Below, piece by piece: positions 8,002-17,176 of a DNA stretch of 64,000 nucleotides (within the stretch, counting starts at the first letter, position 1; each line of letters opens with the position of its first letter). The DNA is from Nakamurella silvestris. GTDB taxonomy: Bacteria; Actinomycetota; Actinomycetes; Mycobacteriales; Nakamurellaceae. The position numbers and the translations under genes were made by a program. The notes below the pieces were generated by a model, which was not told the origin of the DNA, searched no databases, and saw only the letters and a program-made list of their open reading frames with translations. Location: assembly GCA_003576535.1 (NCBI GenBank), contig QXCQ01000091.1:1-64000 (forward strand). The letters are read 5' to 3'.

Positions 8002-11000
8002 TTACTTGGTGCTGCTGCTCATGCTGAGGCGGGAGAGGAAGGCCGCCGCGGCCTGACGCTGCACGGTGTTCACCGGTTGGAAGGAACCGTCCGGGAATCC
8101 GGTGGTGATGTTCTGCGACTTCAACCAGCTGATCTCACCGCAGAAGGCTCCCGACACCGGAACGTCCCGGTACGGGGCGGTGGTGCAGGCCGGTGCCGTC
8201 ACACCCGGGTGGGTGTAGCGGAACAGGAAGGCGGCCATGGCCTGCCGTTCGATGGCCACACCGGGCCGGAAGGTGTTCCCGGCGAACCCGGTGGTGATGT
8301 TCTGCCCCTTCAACCAGCTGATGGCACCGCAGAAGGTCGAGCTCGCGGGCACGTCGGCGTAGGGGGCGACGGTGCAGGCCGGAGCGTCGACACCGTTGTG
8401 GGAGAGGCGGTAGAGGAAAGCGGCGAAGTCCTGACGGGTGGTGGCCCGTCCGGGGCTGAAGGTGGCGACGGATCCGTCGACCTTCCCGGTGGAGATACCG
8501 GCATCGGCCATCCAGCGGATCTCGTCGTGGTAGTCCGCGCCGACCGGCACGTCCGCGAAGGCGGGGGTGCTGGTCGCAGCGGTCCCCAGTTCCTTGCAGG
8601 TCCCGGTCTTTGCCCCACCGACGGTGTTCTTCGCACCGAAATCACTGACAGCAGCACTGTTCCCGACACAGGCAAGTCCACCGAACACGGTGTTCCCGCT
8701 GACGACCGGACCGTAGGCGCCCGCGAGCCGGCTGAATCGCTCGTTGGCGCTGGCCTGGGTGTTGTTGTTCAGGGTCAGGCCCGCCCGGAAGGTGTTGCCT
8801 GCCACGGTGACATCCTTGCCGACCTCGGAGATCCGGGTGGCCGAACGGACCGTGGTGCCGAACATCTGCACGGCCGCCGCCTTGGTGGCAGTCACGAAAC
8901 CGTTGATCACACTGTCCCGGATCACCACGGACGCATCCGCACCGACCGTGACATCACCGTTGACCGTTGCCTTGTCCAGGCAGGTGGTGCCCGCCGTCAG
9001 GGTCAGACCCTGCTGCGGACCGGTGAGGGTGCCGGTGCACTCCAACAACGCGCCCGGGAGAACCGTCGCCTGGTAGGAGTCGGCATCGCCGATGTTGCCG
9101 ACCGGATCGATCGCGCGGTGTTCGACCTTGTGGGTGCCGAAGCCGGGGACGAATCCGCCGGAGGGATGGTCGTCGGGCAGGGTCTGCTCGAAGGCCGCCC
9201 TGCTCAGACCACCGGTGCCGAGGTTGCCGTAGACCAGCGCCTTCAGTTCGGTGCCGGAGTGACGGAACTCGAACGGGGAGTCCGGCATCGGCTTCTCCGG
9301 GAACCCGGAGTAGTTCTGCCATCCGCCGCCGTCCAGTCGGAGCTGGCCTACGACGTACCGCTGGGAGTCGTAGCCCTCGGTGCTGTCCACCGGTTCCAGC
9401 AACATGTCCCAGCCGTCGAAGTAGACGCCGTGGCTGTCGCCGGCCCCCAGGCTCACCAGGGGCTTGGAGAGGGTGCGCGGCGCCGTCGGCAGTGCCGCGT
9501 CGATCTTCCAGGCCCGCGATGCCGTGGCAGCAGCCGGGTCCGCAGGATCGGCAACGGTGACGGTCAGGTCGTGGGCGCCCTTGGACAGGGTGAGGGCCTT
9601 CAGGTCGAGCACGGTCAGGGTGCCGGTCTGGACGACCTTGCCGTCGATCCGCCAGGTGACGGTCGGGAGGCGGTCACTCGGGTGGTTCGTGCGGACGAAC
9701 GCGATCTCCTCGCGTGCGAGCGGTTCGGTGGTCGAGCTGGCCAGGGTGATCTCGGCCTGCGGGGCGGACGGGACCACGGCCTCGGTGCCGACGGTCCACT
9801 GCCGGGTCTGCACGAAACGCGGTCCGTTGTAACCGGAGTCGGTGGCCGAGGAGTTGGTGGAGGGGTTGCGGACCCAGTCGATGCCGTCCGGGCCGACGGG
9901 ATCGCGGACCTCGACGTGGACGATCGTGCCGGCGGGCAGGTTGTGATCGCCCAGGTCCAGGCTGCGGTTGGCACCGGTGGCCAGCACGGGGCCGGTGGCT
10001 CCGCCGGTCCGCCAGGTGACCGTCAGATCATGGAAACGCGGCTGTCCGGCCTCGGTCCACAGGGCGGAACCGGCAGGCACGGTGCCCTCCGGGGTGGAGG
10101 TGACGACCATCTTCGCCGAATCACGCATACCCGTGACCCGCGCGACCATGTGCTCACGGCCGATCTGGTCGAACTCGTAGCCGACCCAACGCATCATCGA
10201 GTTCTGGCTCGGACGACGCTGGCCGCAGGGGTACAGCCCGCCGCCCTCGTGGAGCCCGATCTTCCCGCCGGAGATGCTCTCCTCGCCGATCCACCGCCAC
10301 CACTTGTGCTGGTCGGCGATCATCTTCTCCGTGGAGGTGTAGGTCGTGTGGTGGAAGCTGGTCTGTGCCTCGGTCCCGGTGAAGCAGGGGCGGATGATGT
10401 CCCGCGAGTTGTACGGGTACTCGTCGAGCAGGGTGCCGAGGGAGTGTCCGAGCTCGTGCAGGGAGACCACCGGGCCCTGGGGCGATCCGCCGGAGGTGGT
10501 GGCGTCACGTCCGCCGATACCGCCGTAGGTGAAGGTGTTGGACAGGGCCAGGGTCTGCAGATTCTGCGCGGTGCGCGGGATTCCGATGACCGGGGCCACG
10601 TAGGTGTCGAGAATGCGTCGCTGCGCCTGGATCCCGGTCTCGCACGGGTTGACCCCGGCCGGGTACTTGTCGGCCTGGGCGGCGCAGTTCGCCGGTGCCC
10701 CGCCGTAGGTGATGCCACGGGCCAGCGGGTTGTTGCACCCGGTGAGAGTCAGCCGCAGGGCGGTGTTCTTGGTGGCGAGAGGCCCTTCGCGTTCACCGGT
10801 GTCGCGGATGGTCGGGTCCGGGTGACGCACCCGGCCGTCCGGGTCGCAGTGGACGCCGTAGTCGATGGAGGGGACCTGGACGGCGTAGATGTTGATGTAG
10901 TTCTTGTACGACCGGAAGGGCTCGGAGGCCCACATGACCGCGAGGTTCCGATCGAGGTCGCCCATGAACAGACCCTGCTGGTCCGCCTGGTAGCCGTCAC

Positions 11001-11223
11001 CGAAGACGATCAGGTTGAGCCGCTCGGTGGCCGGTCCGGTCACCTGGATCGGAACCACCTTCGGTTCCGGAAGGAGGTCGGCGGCAGCGGAATTCGTGGC
11101 CGCCGTTGCGGGGACAGCCGGCGCGGCCTGGGAGGGGGACGCGGGACCCAGCGTCAACATCCCGGCGGCCAGGGCGATCGCTGAGATCGCCGCGGTGAGT
11201 CTGGATCTACTTCTGGGAACCAC
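8002..11223 (-). CDS. Secreted M64 (IgA peptidase-like) metallopeptidase with beta-helix and SLH-like repeats
   Basis: A secreted zinc peptidase of 1073 residues. A signal peptide (about 1-33) is followed by the peptidase M64 domain (about 50-390). HELGHSLGTLLDEY gives zinc ligands H256 and H260, catalytic E257 and a D267 third-ligand candidate. Ig-like segments follow (about 390-690). A stretch of short degenerate repeats rich in VxxNxxT (about 720-880) looks like a beta-helix. Three SLH-like repeats with paired cysteines (about 895-1065) end the protein. M64 includes the clostridial IgA peptidase, but most members are uncharacterised, so the substrate is open. GTG 11223 has GGAAGAGG seven bases upstream. 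The C-terminal module matches those of the GH2 and RCC1 proteins. Confidence 0.9.
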   Translation of the reverse strand: MVPRSRSRLTAAISAIALAAGMLTLGPASPSQAAPAVPATAATNSAAADLLPEPKVVPIQVTGPATERLNLIVFGDGYQADQQGLFMGDLDRNLAVMWASEPFRSYKNYINIYAVQVPSIDYGVHCDPDGRVRHPDPTIRDTGEREGPLATKNTALRLTLTGCNNPLARGITYGGAPANCAAQADKYPAGVNPCETGIQAQRRILDTYVAPVIGIPRTAQNLQTLALSNTFTYGGIGGRDATTSGGSPQGPVVSLHELGHSLGTLLDEYPYNSRDIIRPCFTGTEAQTSFHHTTYTSTEKMIADQHKWWRWIGEESISGGKIGLHEGGGLYPCGQRRPSQNSMMRWVGYEFDQIGREHMVARVTGMRDSAKMVVTSTPEGTVPAGSALWTEAGQPRFHDLTVTWRTGGATGPVLATGANRSLDLGDHNLPAGTIVHVEVRDPVGPDGIDWVRNPSTNSSATDSGYNGPRFVQTRQWTVGTEAVVPSAPQAEITLASSTTEPLAREEIAFVRTNHPSDRLPTVTWRIDGKVVQTGTLTVLDLKALTLSKGAHDLTVTVADPADPAAATASRAWKIDAALPTAPRTLSKPLVSLGAGDSHGVYFDGWDMLLEPVDSTEGYDSQRYVVGQLRLDGGGWQNYSGFPEKPMPDSPFEFRHSGTELKALVYGNLGTGGLSRAAFEQTLPDDHPSGGFVPGFGTHKVEHRAIDPVGNIGDADSYQATVLPGALLECTGTLTGPQQGLTLTAGTTCLDKATVNGDVTVGADASVVIRDSVINGFVTATKAAAVQMFGTTVRSATRISEVGKDVTVAGNTFRAGLTLNNNTQASANERFSRLAGAYGPVVSGNTVFGGLACVGNSAAVSDFGAKNTVGGAKTGTCKELGTAATSTPAFADVPVGADYHDEIRWMADAGISTGKVDGSVATFSPGRATTRQDFAAFLYRLSHNGVDAPACTVAPYADVPASSTFCGAISWLKGQNITTGFAGNTFRPGVAIERQAMAAFLFRYTHPGVTAPACTTAPYRDVPVSGAFCGEISWLKSQNITTGFPDGSFQPVNTVQRQAAAAFLSRLSMSSSTK

Positions 11224-11620
11224 TCTGGTACCTCTTCCGGTCGAAGGTGCTGCCCGTCAGGTGCTGCAGCGATCCGCTCCACGGTCGTCCGGCGTGCGGA
11301 TCGGGCCGGCGTCGTTGCCGGGCCACACCATGTCCTGCTGACGGGCAGCGAGGCCGACATTCATTCGGCCTTACCGGAAAATCTTATTAGTTGCCGGCGG
11401 AGGAATCTTCGGACAGATGCCGCGAATGGTTTCCGCCCGGTTCGACAGGTGTTGCGGGAACGGCCATTCACCTTGTCAGAGACGGTGCCGACCCGGCACG
11501 TTCATGACGAACAGATTTCCGGCCGTCGAATACCGGGTTCGGTGGCACCTTTTCCGACCGAAATCGCCGGTTATTCATCAGAAAAGGCAGCAGCGGAATG
11601 GTTTTTCGTCGGCGGAAGGG
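11224..11620. other. Intergenic region between the M64 and TspO genes
   Basis: This 397-base gap must hold the M64 promoter on the minus strand. It is less GC-rich than the flanking genes. I see no convincing gene, RNA or hairpin in it. Confidence 0.5.
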
Positions 11621-12112
11621 TTATTTGAGGGATGAACGGGGGTTCATCCTGGCGATGGTCCCGCTGAGCACGGTGGCGAAGGCGCACCAGGCCGCGTACG
11701 GGGACAGCGCCCAACCGAGTCGCGCGTCGGCCTGCCCGACACGTCTGGCCAGATCCGCTGAGCTGACGGCCAGCAACGCGCATTCGGCCGTCGCCACCCA
11801 CGGACGCCGTGCCCGGAAGAAGAGCCACGTCCAACCGGTGTTCAGGGCGAGGTTGACGGCCAGGGCACCGGTCAGGGCCCGCCGCTGTCCCTGGTTCTCC
11901 GGGCCGGCCAGCCGGTCAAGGGCCGCAGCGCTCGTGACGGCGATGTCGGCGTACAGCGGCGTCCAGACGATGGGGAAGACAATCGGTTTCGGCTGGAACG
12001 GGGGTTTCTTCAACGACCGGTAGAACGGCGAGTCGGGTTTCACCGCGAGCGACCCGGCGGCGGCCGTCACCGCCGCGGCGAGTCCGGTTCCGAGCAATGT
12101 CCTGATTTTCAT
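11621..12112 (-). CDS. TspO/MBR family membrane protein
   Basis: A 163-residue membrane protein of the TspO (peripheral benzodiazepine receptor) family, which binds porphyrins and other hydrophobic ligands. Five membrane helices fit the hydrophobic pattern. The family signatures are visible as KPPFQPKPIVFPIVWTPLY (about 36-54) and LALNTGWTWLFF (about 88-99). ATG 12112 starts it. It lies downstream of the PTS operon on the same strand, but a hairpin separates them. Confidence 0.9.
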   Translation of the reverse strand: MKIRTLLGTGLAAAVTAAAGSLAVKPDSPFYRSLKKPPFQPKPIVFPIVWTPLYADIAVTSAAALDRLAGPENQGQRRALTGALAVNLALNTGWTWLFFRARRPWVATAECALLAVSSADLARRVGQADARLGWALSPYAAWCAFATVLSGTIARMNPRSSLK

Positions 12113-12123
12113 AACCCTGGTGG

Positions 12124-12159
12124 TGCCCGGAAACGGCGGTCGTCAACCGTTCCCGGGCA
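12124..12159 (-). terminator. Terminator of the fructose PTS operon
   Basis: A 13-bp stem with one mismatch (12124-12136 with 12147-12159) lies just after the ptsI stop. Confidence 0.6.
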
Positions 12160-12166
12160 ATTCGGA

Positions 12167-13846
12167 TCAGAGCGCCAGCACCGCACGGACCTGTGGGTCC
12201 ACCCGGTCGAGCACCGCCTGACGTGCCTGGTCGGCCGTCTCGACCGCCAGTACCGCCTCGGCGATCACCTGGCACTGTGCAAAACTGTGACGGCTCAACA
12301 CATATCGGGTTGTTGCGACCGCACCGGGCGCCATGGACAGGCTGGTGATCCCCATCCCGGCGAGCACCAGACCCATCAGCGGGTCACCTGCGGACTCCCC
12401 GCAGACCCCCACCGGCTTCCCGGCCGAGACACCGGCGGCCGCCACCCGGGCGACCAGTTCGAGCACCGCGGGCTGCCACGGGCTCAACAGGTCGGAAAGT
12501 GCGCCCTGCAGACGGTCTGCCGCCATCGTGTACTGGGAGAGGTCGTTGGTGCCCAGGGACACGAAGTCCACCTCGGCCAGGATCCGGTCGGCCCGCAGCG
12601 CGGCCGCCGGCACCTCGACCATCACCCCCACCGTGGCGATGCCGTAGGAACGGGCTTTGGCGGCGAACTCCCGCGCCTCCTCCGGCGTGGCGATCATCGG
12701 TGCCATCACCCAGGGTTCGATCCCGGTCTCGGCACGCGCCCGGGCCAGGGCCGCGAGCTGGGTGTCCAGCAGGTCGGGCAGGATCCGACCGAGACGGTAG
12801 CCCCGCACACCCAGGGCAGGGTTGTCCTCATGGGCCTGGTTCGCGAAGGCCAGGGGCTTGTCCGCACCGGCGTCGAGCGTGCGCACCACCACCTTCCGGT
12901 CACCGAAGGCTGTCAAGACCGCGCCGTAGGCCGCTGCCTGTTCCGCCTCCGTCGGAGCCGAGGTTGCTTCCAGGAACAGCACCTCGGTGCGGAAGAGGCC
13001 CACACCCTCGTTCGCCTTCCCGGCCGCGCGGGTGGCGTCCTGCACCTGCCCGACATTGGCGAGCAGTTGCACGGGGTGTCCGTCCGATGTGGCACCGGGG
13101 CCGGTGAGATCGTCCAGGGAGGCCAGCACCCGGGCACGCTCGGCGTACTCGGCGCGCAGTTCCTCCGAGGGGTCCGTGGTGACCGTCCCCGCGGCCGCGT
13201 CCACCGCCACCTGGGTTCCGTCGACGAGGGTCATCGCTCCGGCCACCCGGACCACACACGGGATCCCCTGCTGGCCCGCGATGATCGCGGTGTGGCTGGT
13301 GGGCCCACCGAGTTCGGTGACCACGGCCAGCACCTTCGTCAGGTCCAAGGCTGCGGTGTCCGCCGGGGCGAGGTCCTCGGCGACGATCACCGACGGCACC
13401 GACAGGTCCGGCACCTCCGGTTCGGGCAGGCCCATCAACTGGGCGAGCACCCGGCCGCGGATGCTGCGCAGGTCGGTCACCCGCTCGGCGAGGTAACCGC
13501 CGGCCCCGAGGAACATCTGGCAGAACTTGTCCACCGACCGGTCCACCGCGGTCAGGGTCGGTTCCCCGGCGGTGACCCGGCGCAGCACATCCTTGATGAG
13601 GGCCTTGTCCTCGGCCATCATCGCGGTCGCTTCCAGGACCTCGGCCAGGGTTCCCTCCGCCGCGACGGCCCTGCGCCGCAGGCCCGCAGTCACCTCGCTG
13701 AAGGCTTGGGAGACTGCAGCTTTTGCCACTTCCTTGTCGGCAGGGGGTGTCTCGCCCGCCGGTGCCTGAGGTGCGGAGGACACCCGGGCCACCGGCCCGC
13801 ACACCGCCCCGCGGCCCACGCCCACCCCGGTCAGCTGCCCGGACAC
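12167..13846 (-). CDS. ptsI: PTS enzyme I (phosphoenolpyruvate-protein phosphotransferase)
   Basis: Enzyme I takes phosphate from phosphoenolpyruvate and passes it to HPr, the first step of PTS sugar uptake. 559 residues, a normal length. The phosphorylated histidine lies in GGPTSHTAII (H185). The C-terminal PEP-binding barrel includes GLFRTEVLF, FVSLGTNDLSQY and VCGESAGDP with the conserved cysteine. GTG 13846 starts two bases after the HPr stop, with GGAG upstream, so the two are co-translated. It is the last gene of the fruR-fruK-IIA-fruA-ptsH-ptsI operon. Having EI and HPr inside a fructose operon suggests they are expressed with fructose, though they could serve other PTS permeases. Confidence 0.96.
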   Translation of the reverse strand: MSGQLTGVGVGRGAVCGPVARVSSAPQAPAGETPPADKEVAKAAVSQAFSEVTAGLRRRAVAAEGTLAEVLEATAMMAEDKALIKDVLRRVTAGEPTLTAVDRSVDKFCQMFLGAGGYLAERVTDLRSIRGRVLAQLMGLPEPEVPDLSVPSVIVAEDLAPADTAALDLTKVLAVVTELGGPTSHTAIIAGQQGIPCVVRVAGAMTLVDGTQVAVDAAAGTVTTDPSEELRAEYAERARVLASLDDLTGPGATSDGHPVQLLANVGQVQDATRAAGKANEGVGLFRTEVLFLEATSAPTEAEQAAAYGAVLTAFGDRKVVVRTLDAGADKPLAFANQAHEDNPALGVRGYRLGRILPDLLDTQLAALARARAETGIEPWVMAPMIATPEEAREFAAKARSYGIATVGVMVEVPAAALRADRILAEVDFVSLGTNDLSQYTMAADRLQGALSDLLSPWQPAVLELVARVAAAGVSAGKPVGVCGESAGDPLMGLVLAGMGITSLSMAPGAVATTRYVLSRHSFAQCQVIAEAVLAVETADQARQAVLDRVDPQVRAVLAL

Positions 13847-13848
13847 GA

Positions 13849-14118
13849 CTACTCCGCGTCCAGGTCGCGGGAGAGCAACGCCACCAGGCTGTCCAGGGCC
13901 GCATCGGCCCCCTCGTCCTCGGAGGCAAGCGTCATGGTCTCGCCGTGGCCGGCGCCGAGGGCCATCACCATCAGGATGCTGGCGGCGTCCACCGGTTCCT
14001 CGCCGTCCTTGGCGATCGTGATGTCGAGGCCGGTGGCGTCGACCGCCTGGGTGAACAGTGACGCGGGGCGCGCGTGCAGCCCCACGGTGGAGGCGATGAC
14101 GACGGTTCGGGTTGCCAC
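13849..14118 (-). CDS. ptsH: PTS phosphocarrier protein HPr
   Basis: HPr relays phosphate from enzyme I to the fructose IIA protein. 89 residues. The active histidine is in GLHARPAS (about residue 15), and the family helix is visible as AASILMVMALGAGHGE. No HPr kinase serine site typical of Firmicutes is obvious. GTG 14118 has GAAGGGA seven bases upstream. The open frame extends to an upstream GTG at 14148 that lies next to the intercistronic hairpin and has no ribosome site. Second to last gene of the operon. Confidence 0.95.
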   Translation of the reverse strand: MATRTVVIASTVGLHARPASLFTQAVDATGLDITIAKDGEEPVDAASILMVMALGAGHGETMTLASEDEGADAALDSLVALLSRDLDAE

Positions 14119-14138
14119 GGGAGATTCCCTTCGCTGGG

Positions 14139-14174
14139 CCGATCCCACACCGGCCGCGGCCGGTGTGGGATCGG
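14139..14174. terminator. Perfect 36-base palindrome inside the PTS operon
   Basis: Bases 14139-14156 and 14157-14174 are exact reverse complements with no spacer. The palindrome sits between the fruA stop and the ptsH start. It could be a partial terminator, an RNA-processing/stability hairpin that sets the ratio of permease to HPr/EI, or a protein site. No T-run follows. Confidence 0.7.
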
Positions 14175-14214
14175 TGACGGAAACTGCAGAACTGGACGGA
14201 TCAGGTAGGGCGGA

Positions 14215-15768
14215 TCACACGGAGACGGACTGCAGTTGGTCGGTTCTGGCGAGCTTACGGGCCTGCGCACCCTTCAGCGCGATGGTGACGGCGGCCGTGA
14301 TGACGGTGCCGATCACGATCGCGAGCAGGTACAACACGGGTTTGCCGACCAGGGCGATGACCCAGATCCCACCGTGCGGGGCCTCGACGGTGGCGTGGAC
14401 CGCCATCACCAGACCACCGGTGACGGCCGAGCCTGCCATCAGCGCCGGGATCACCCGCAGCGGGTTGGCCGCGGCGAAGGGGATGGCACCTTCGGTGATG
14501 AAGGAGAGACCGAGGAGCCAGCAGGCGAGCCCGTTCTCACGCTCGGCGGCGGTGAAGAGCTTGCCCCGGATCGCGGTGGCCAGGGCCAGCCCCAGCGGCG
14601 GGGTCATCCCCGCGGCCATCACGGCGGCCATGATCTGCAGTGCGGGACCGGCCATGTCGCCGGCGGCGATGGCGGTGGTCAGGCCGCCGGTGGCAAAGGT
14701 GTAGGCGACCTTGTTGACCGGGCCGCCCATGTCGAAGGCCATCATCAGACCGAGCAGGATCCCGAGCAGGATGCCGCTGGTCCCGGTGAGGCCGCTGAGC
14801 CAGTCGGTCAGCCAGGACTGCGCCGCGGCAATGGGTTTGCCGATGGCGAGCAACATGACCACACCGATGACGATCGTCGAGATCAACGGGATCACCACCA
14901 CCGGCATCACCCCGCGGACACCCTTGGGCACCTTCAACCTGGTCAGGTAGAAGGCGATGCCGCCGGCGACGAAGCCCGAGGCAAGCCCGCCGAGGAAGCC
15001 CGCGCCGATCACCGCGGCGAGCAGGCCGCCGACGATGCCGGGCACCAGTCCGGGCCGGTCGGCGATCGCGAAGGCGATGAAGCCGGACAGGATCGGCACC
15101 AGGAAGAAGAAGGCGGCCTTGCCGAGCAGGAACAGCAGACCCGGGATACCGGCCTGCCGCAGCAGGTCGAAGATGTCGTTCCCGGAGGCGAACCCGCCGT
15201 CGAAGGAGGGCATGACGGAGGTGTAGGTGACACCCTCGAAGGTGCCGCCGTAGAGCTTGGCGACGACACCGTCACCGCCGAACAGGAAGCCGAGGGCGAT
15301 GAGGATGCCGCCGGCCGCGACGAACGGGATCATGTAGGAGACACCGGTCATCAGCCATTGCCGGATCTTGTTGCCGACACTGGCATCCGCGGTGACCTTG
15401 GTGGCCGGCGAGGCCACCGTGGTGGTGCTCCCGCCACCGGTGGCGGCCGGGTTGGCGCGGGCCTCCTCGACCGCGGCGACGGCCGCGGCCATCACCCCGA
15501 TCGGGTCGTGGACCGCCTTCTTCACCCCGATGTCGATGATCGGCTTGCCCTCGAACCGCTCTCGGTCGCGAACCGGCAGGTCGGCGGCGAACACCACACC
15601 GTCGGCATCGGCGATCGTCTGCGGGTCCAACGGGATGGTGCCGGCCGAACCCTGGGTCTCGACCTCCATCTCGTGGCCGGCGTCCTTGGCCGCCTGTTCC
15701 AGGGCCTCGGCCGCCATGTAGGTGTGCGCGATCCCCGTGGGGCACGAGGACACCCCGACGAACTTCAT
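14215..15768 (-). CDS. fruA: Fructose-specific PTS permease, IIBC components
   Basis: The membrane permease that imports fructose and phosphorylates it to fructose-1-phosphate. 517 residues. The N-terminal IIB domain begins MKFVGVSSCPTGIAHTYMAA with the phosphocysteine at C9. A short linker (about 105-125) leads to the IIC membrane domain, with family landmarks GGPVNKVAY and ITEGAIPFAAANP. The IIA domain, fused in many actinobacterial FruA proteins, is a separate upstream gene here. ATG 15768 overlaps the IIA stop (ATGA), so translation is coupled. Confidence 0.95.
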   Translation of the reverse strand: MKFVGVSSCPTGIAHTYMAAEALEQAAKDAGHEMEVETQGSAGTIPLDPQTIADADGVVFAADLPVRDRERFEGKPIIDIGVKKAVHDPIGVMAAAVAAVEEARANPAATGGGSTTTVASPATKVTADASVGNKIRQWLMTGVSYMIPFVAAGGILIALGFLFGGDGVVAKLYGGTFEGVTYTSVMPSFDGGFASGNDIFDLLRQAGIPGLLFLLGKAAFFFLVPILSGFIAFAIADRPGLVPGIVGGLLAAVIGAGFLGGLASGFVAGGIAFYLTRLKVPKGVRGVMPVVVIPLISTIVIGVVMLLAIGKPIAAAQSWLTDWLSGLTGTSGILLGILLGLMMAFDMGGPVNKVAYTFATGGLTTAIAAGDMAGPALQIMAAVMAAGMTPPLGLALATAIRGKLFTAAERENGLACWLLGLSFITEGAIPFAAANPLRVIPALMAGSAVTGGLVMAVHATVEAPHGGIWVIALVGKPVLYLLAIVIGTVITAAVTIALKGAQARKLARTDQLQSVSV

Positions 15769-16226
15769 TTGACAACGACCTCTCGGGTGATGATCGCGGC
15801 GATCTCGTCGGCGCTGCCGGCAGCCAGCAGCGAGGATCGGAAGGACTCGTGGACCAGGCGACGGGCAAGGGCGGCAAGGATTCTCAGGTGCGCCGCATCC
15901 CCGCTCGCCGGGGCGGCGATCAGGAAGATCAGGGTGGCCGGGCCGTCCGGGGCACCGAAGTCCACCCCTGCCGGGATCCGACCGACGGCCAGGCTCGGCA
16001 CGGTGACGTGCTCGGAGCGGGCGTGCGGCAGACCGATGCCGCCGGGCATACCGGTGGCCATCTGCGCCTCGCGGGCCCGGACGTCGGCGTGGAACCCGTC
16101 CGCATCCGTGACCCGGCCGGCGGCGGCCAGCAGGTCGATCAGTTGGCGGGTGGCGGCGTCCCGATCTGCGGCGACGAGGTCGGTGGCAACCAGATCGGCG
16201 GTGATCAGTGGTGTGGGTTCGGACAT
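15765..16226 (-). CDS. Fructose PTS IIA protein
   Basis: The IIA component accepts phosphate from HPr and hands it to the IIB domain of FruA. 153 residues, with the phosphohistidine in IGLPHARSEHV (H68). It belongs to the mannitol/fructose (PTS_EIIA_2) family. ATG 16226 shares one base with the fruK stop (TGATG), and its own stop overlaps the fruA start. Confidence 0.93.
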   Translation of the reverse strand: MSEPTPLITADLVATDLVAADRDAATRQLIDLLAAAGRVTDADGFHADVRAREAQMATGMPGGIGLPHARSEHVTVPSLAVGRIPAGVDFGAPDGPATLIFLIAAPASGDAAHLRILAALARRLVHESFRSSLLAAGSADEIAAIITREVVVK

Positions 16227-17176
16227 CAGGTGAGCTCCTTCAGGGCGAGGCGGGGATCGGGATCGGCGATGACACGAACGGCCGACACGTCGACGTGCTG
16301 GGGGGACAGGGCGGCGCTGCCGGGCAACAGGACCGCGGCGCGGCCCCAGGCGACGGCGGTGCGCAGACATTCCGGCGGATCGCCGGTGGTGGCAAGGTAA
16401 CCGGCAAGGGTGGTGTCACCCGCGCCGACGGTGGACAGCGGGACCAGCGGTGGGCCACCGGCCCACCAGGCTCGCCCGGCCGTCACGAGCAACGCACCGT
16501 TGGCGCCGAGACTGACCAGCACGGAATCGATGCCGTTGGCGATCAGACGGTGCGCGCCGTCGATGACGTCCCCGACGGTGCTCAGTTCCACACCGAGGAG
16601 TTCGGCGAGTTCGTCCTCGTTGGGTTTGACGACGGCAAGATCCCCGTCGCCGACGGCTGCGGCCAGGGCGGGTCCCGAGGTGTCGAGGGCGAACCGGGTG
16701 CCGTGCCGGCGGGCGATGCCGGCGAGCTGCTGGTAGAAGTCCTCCCGGACACCGGAGGGCAGGCTCCCGGCCCCGACCAGCCAGGATGCCCCCGCAGCCA
16801 GCAGAGAATCCGCGGCGGCCAACAGGGAGTCGGCCTCCGCGGTGGTCAGGACCGGCCCCGGGGCGTTGACCTTGGTGGTGCTGCCGTTTCCCTCGACCAG
16901 GGTGATGTTGCTACGGACGGCACCACCGATCGGCACCGGCCGGGCGAGGACGCCCTGCCCGGCCAGGGTCTGCATCAACAGCTCGCCGTCCGGTCCACCG
17001 GAGGGGAACAACGCGGTGGTCGCGATCCCGTTGTTGGCCAGGGCCCGTGCGATGTTGATCCCCTTGCCGCCCGGGTCGAAATGCGTGTTCTCGGCGCGGT
17101 TGACCTCGCCCAGGCGCAGCACGTCGAGGTCGAAGGCCCGGTCGATGCTCGGGTTGGGGGTGACGGTGATGATCAT
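16226..17176 (-). CDS. fruK: 1-phosphofructokinase
   Basis: Phosphorylates fructose-1-phosphate to fructose-1,6-bisphosphate with ATP, linking the PTS product to glycolysis. 316 residues of the PfkB ribokinase-like family. Substrate motifs TPNPSIDR and GGKGINIARAL are at the N-terminus, and the catalytic-base motif STVGAGDTTLAGY is at about 239-251. Its start overlaps the regulator stop by four bases (ATGA). Confidence 0.95.
   Translation of the reverse strand: MIITVTPNPSIDRAFDLDVLRLGEVNRAENTHFDPGGKGINIARALANNGIATTALFPSGGPDGELLMQTLAGQGVLARPVPIGGAVRSNITLVEGNGSTTKVNAPGPVLTTAEADSLLAAADSLLAAGASWLVGAGSLPSGVREDFYQQLAGIARRHGTRFALDTSGPALAAAVGDGDLAVVKPNEDELAELLGVELSTVGDVIDGAHRLIANGIDSVLVSLGANGALLVTAGRAWWAGGPPLVPLSTVGAGDTTLAGYLATTGDPPECLRTAVAWGRAAVLLPGSAALSPQHVDVSAVRVIADPDPRLALKELT

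Noticed and set aside
7600-11184. A 1194-codon plus-strand open frame opposite the M64 gene
   Set aside because: Low-complexity antisense shadow with no ribosome site or domain; the M64 motifs are on the other strand.
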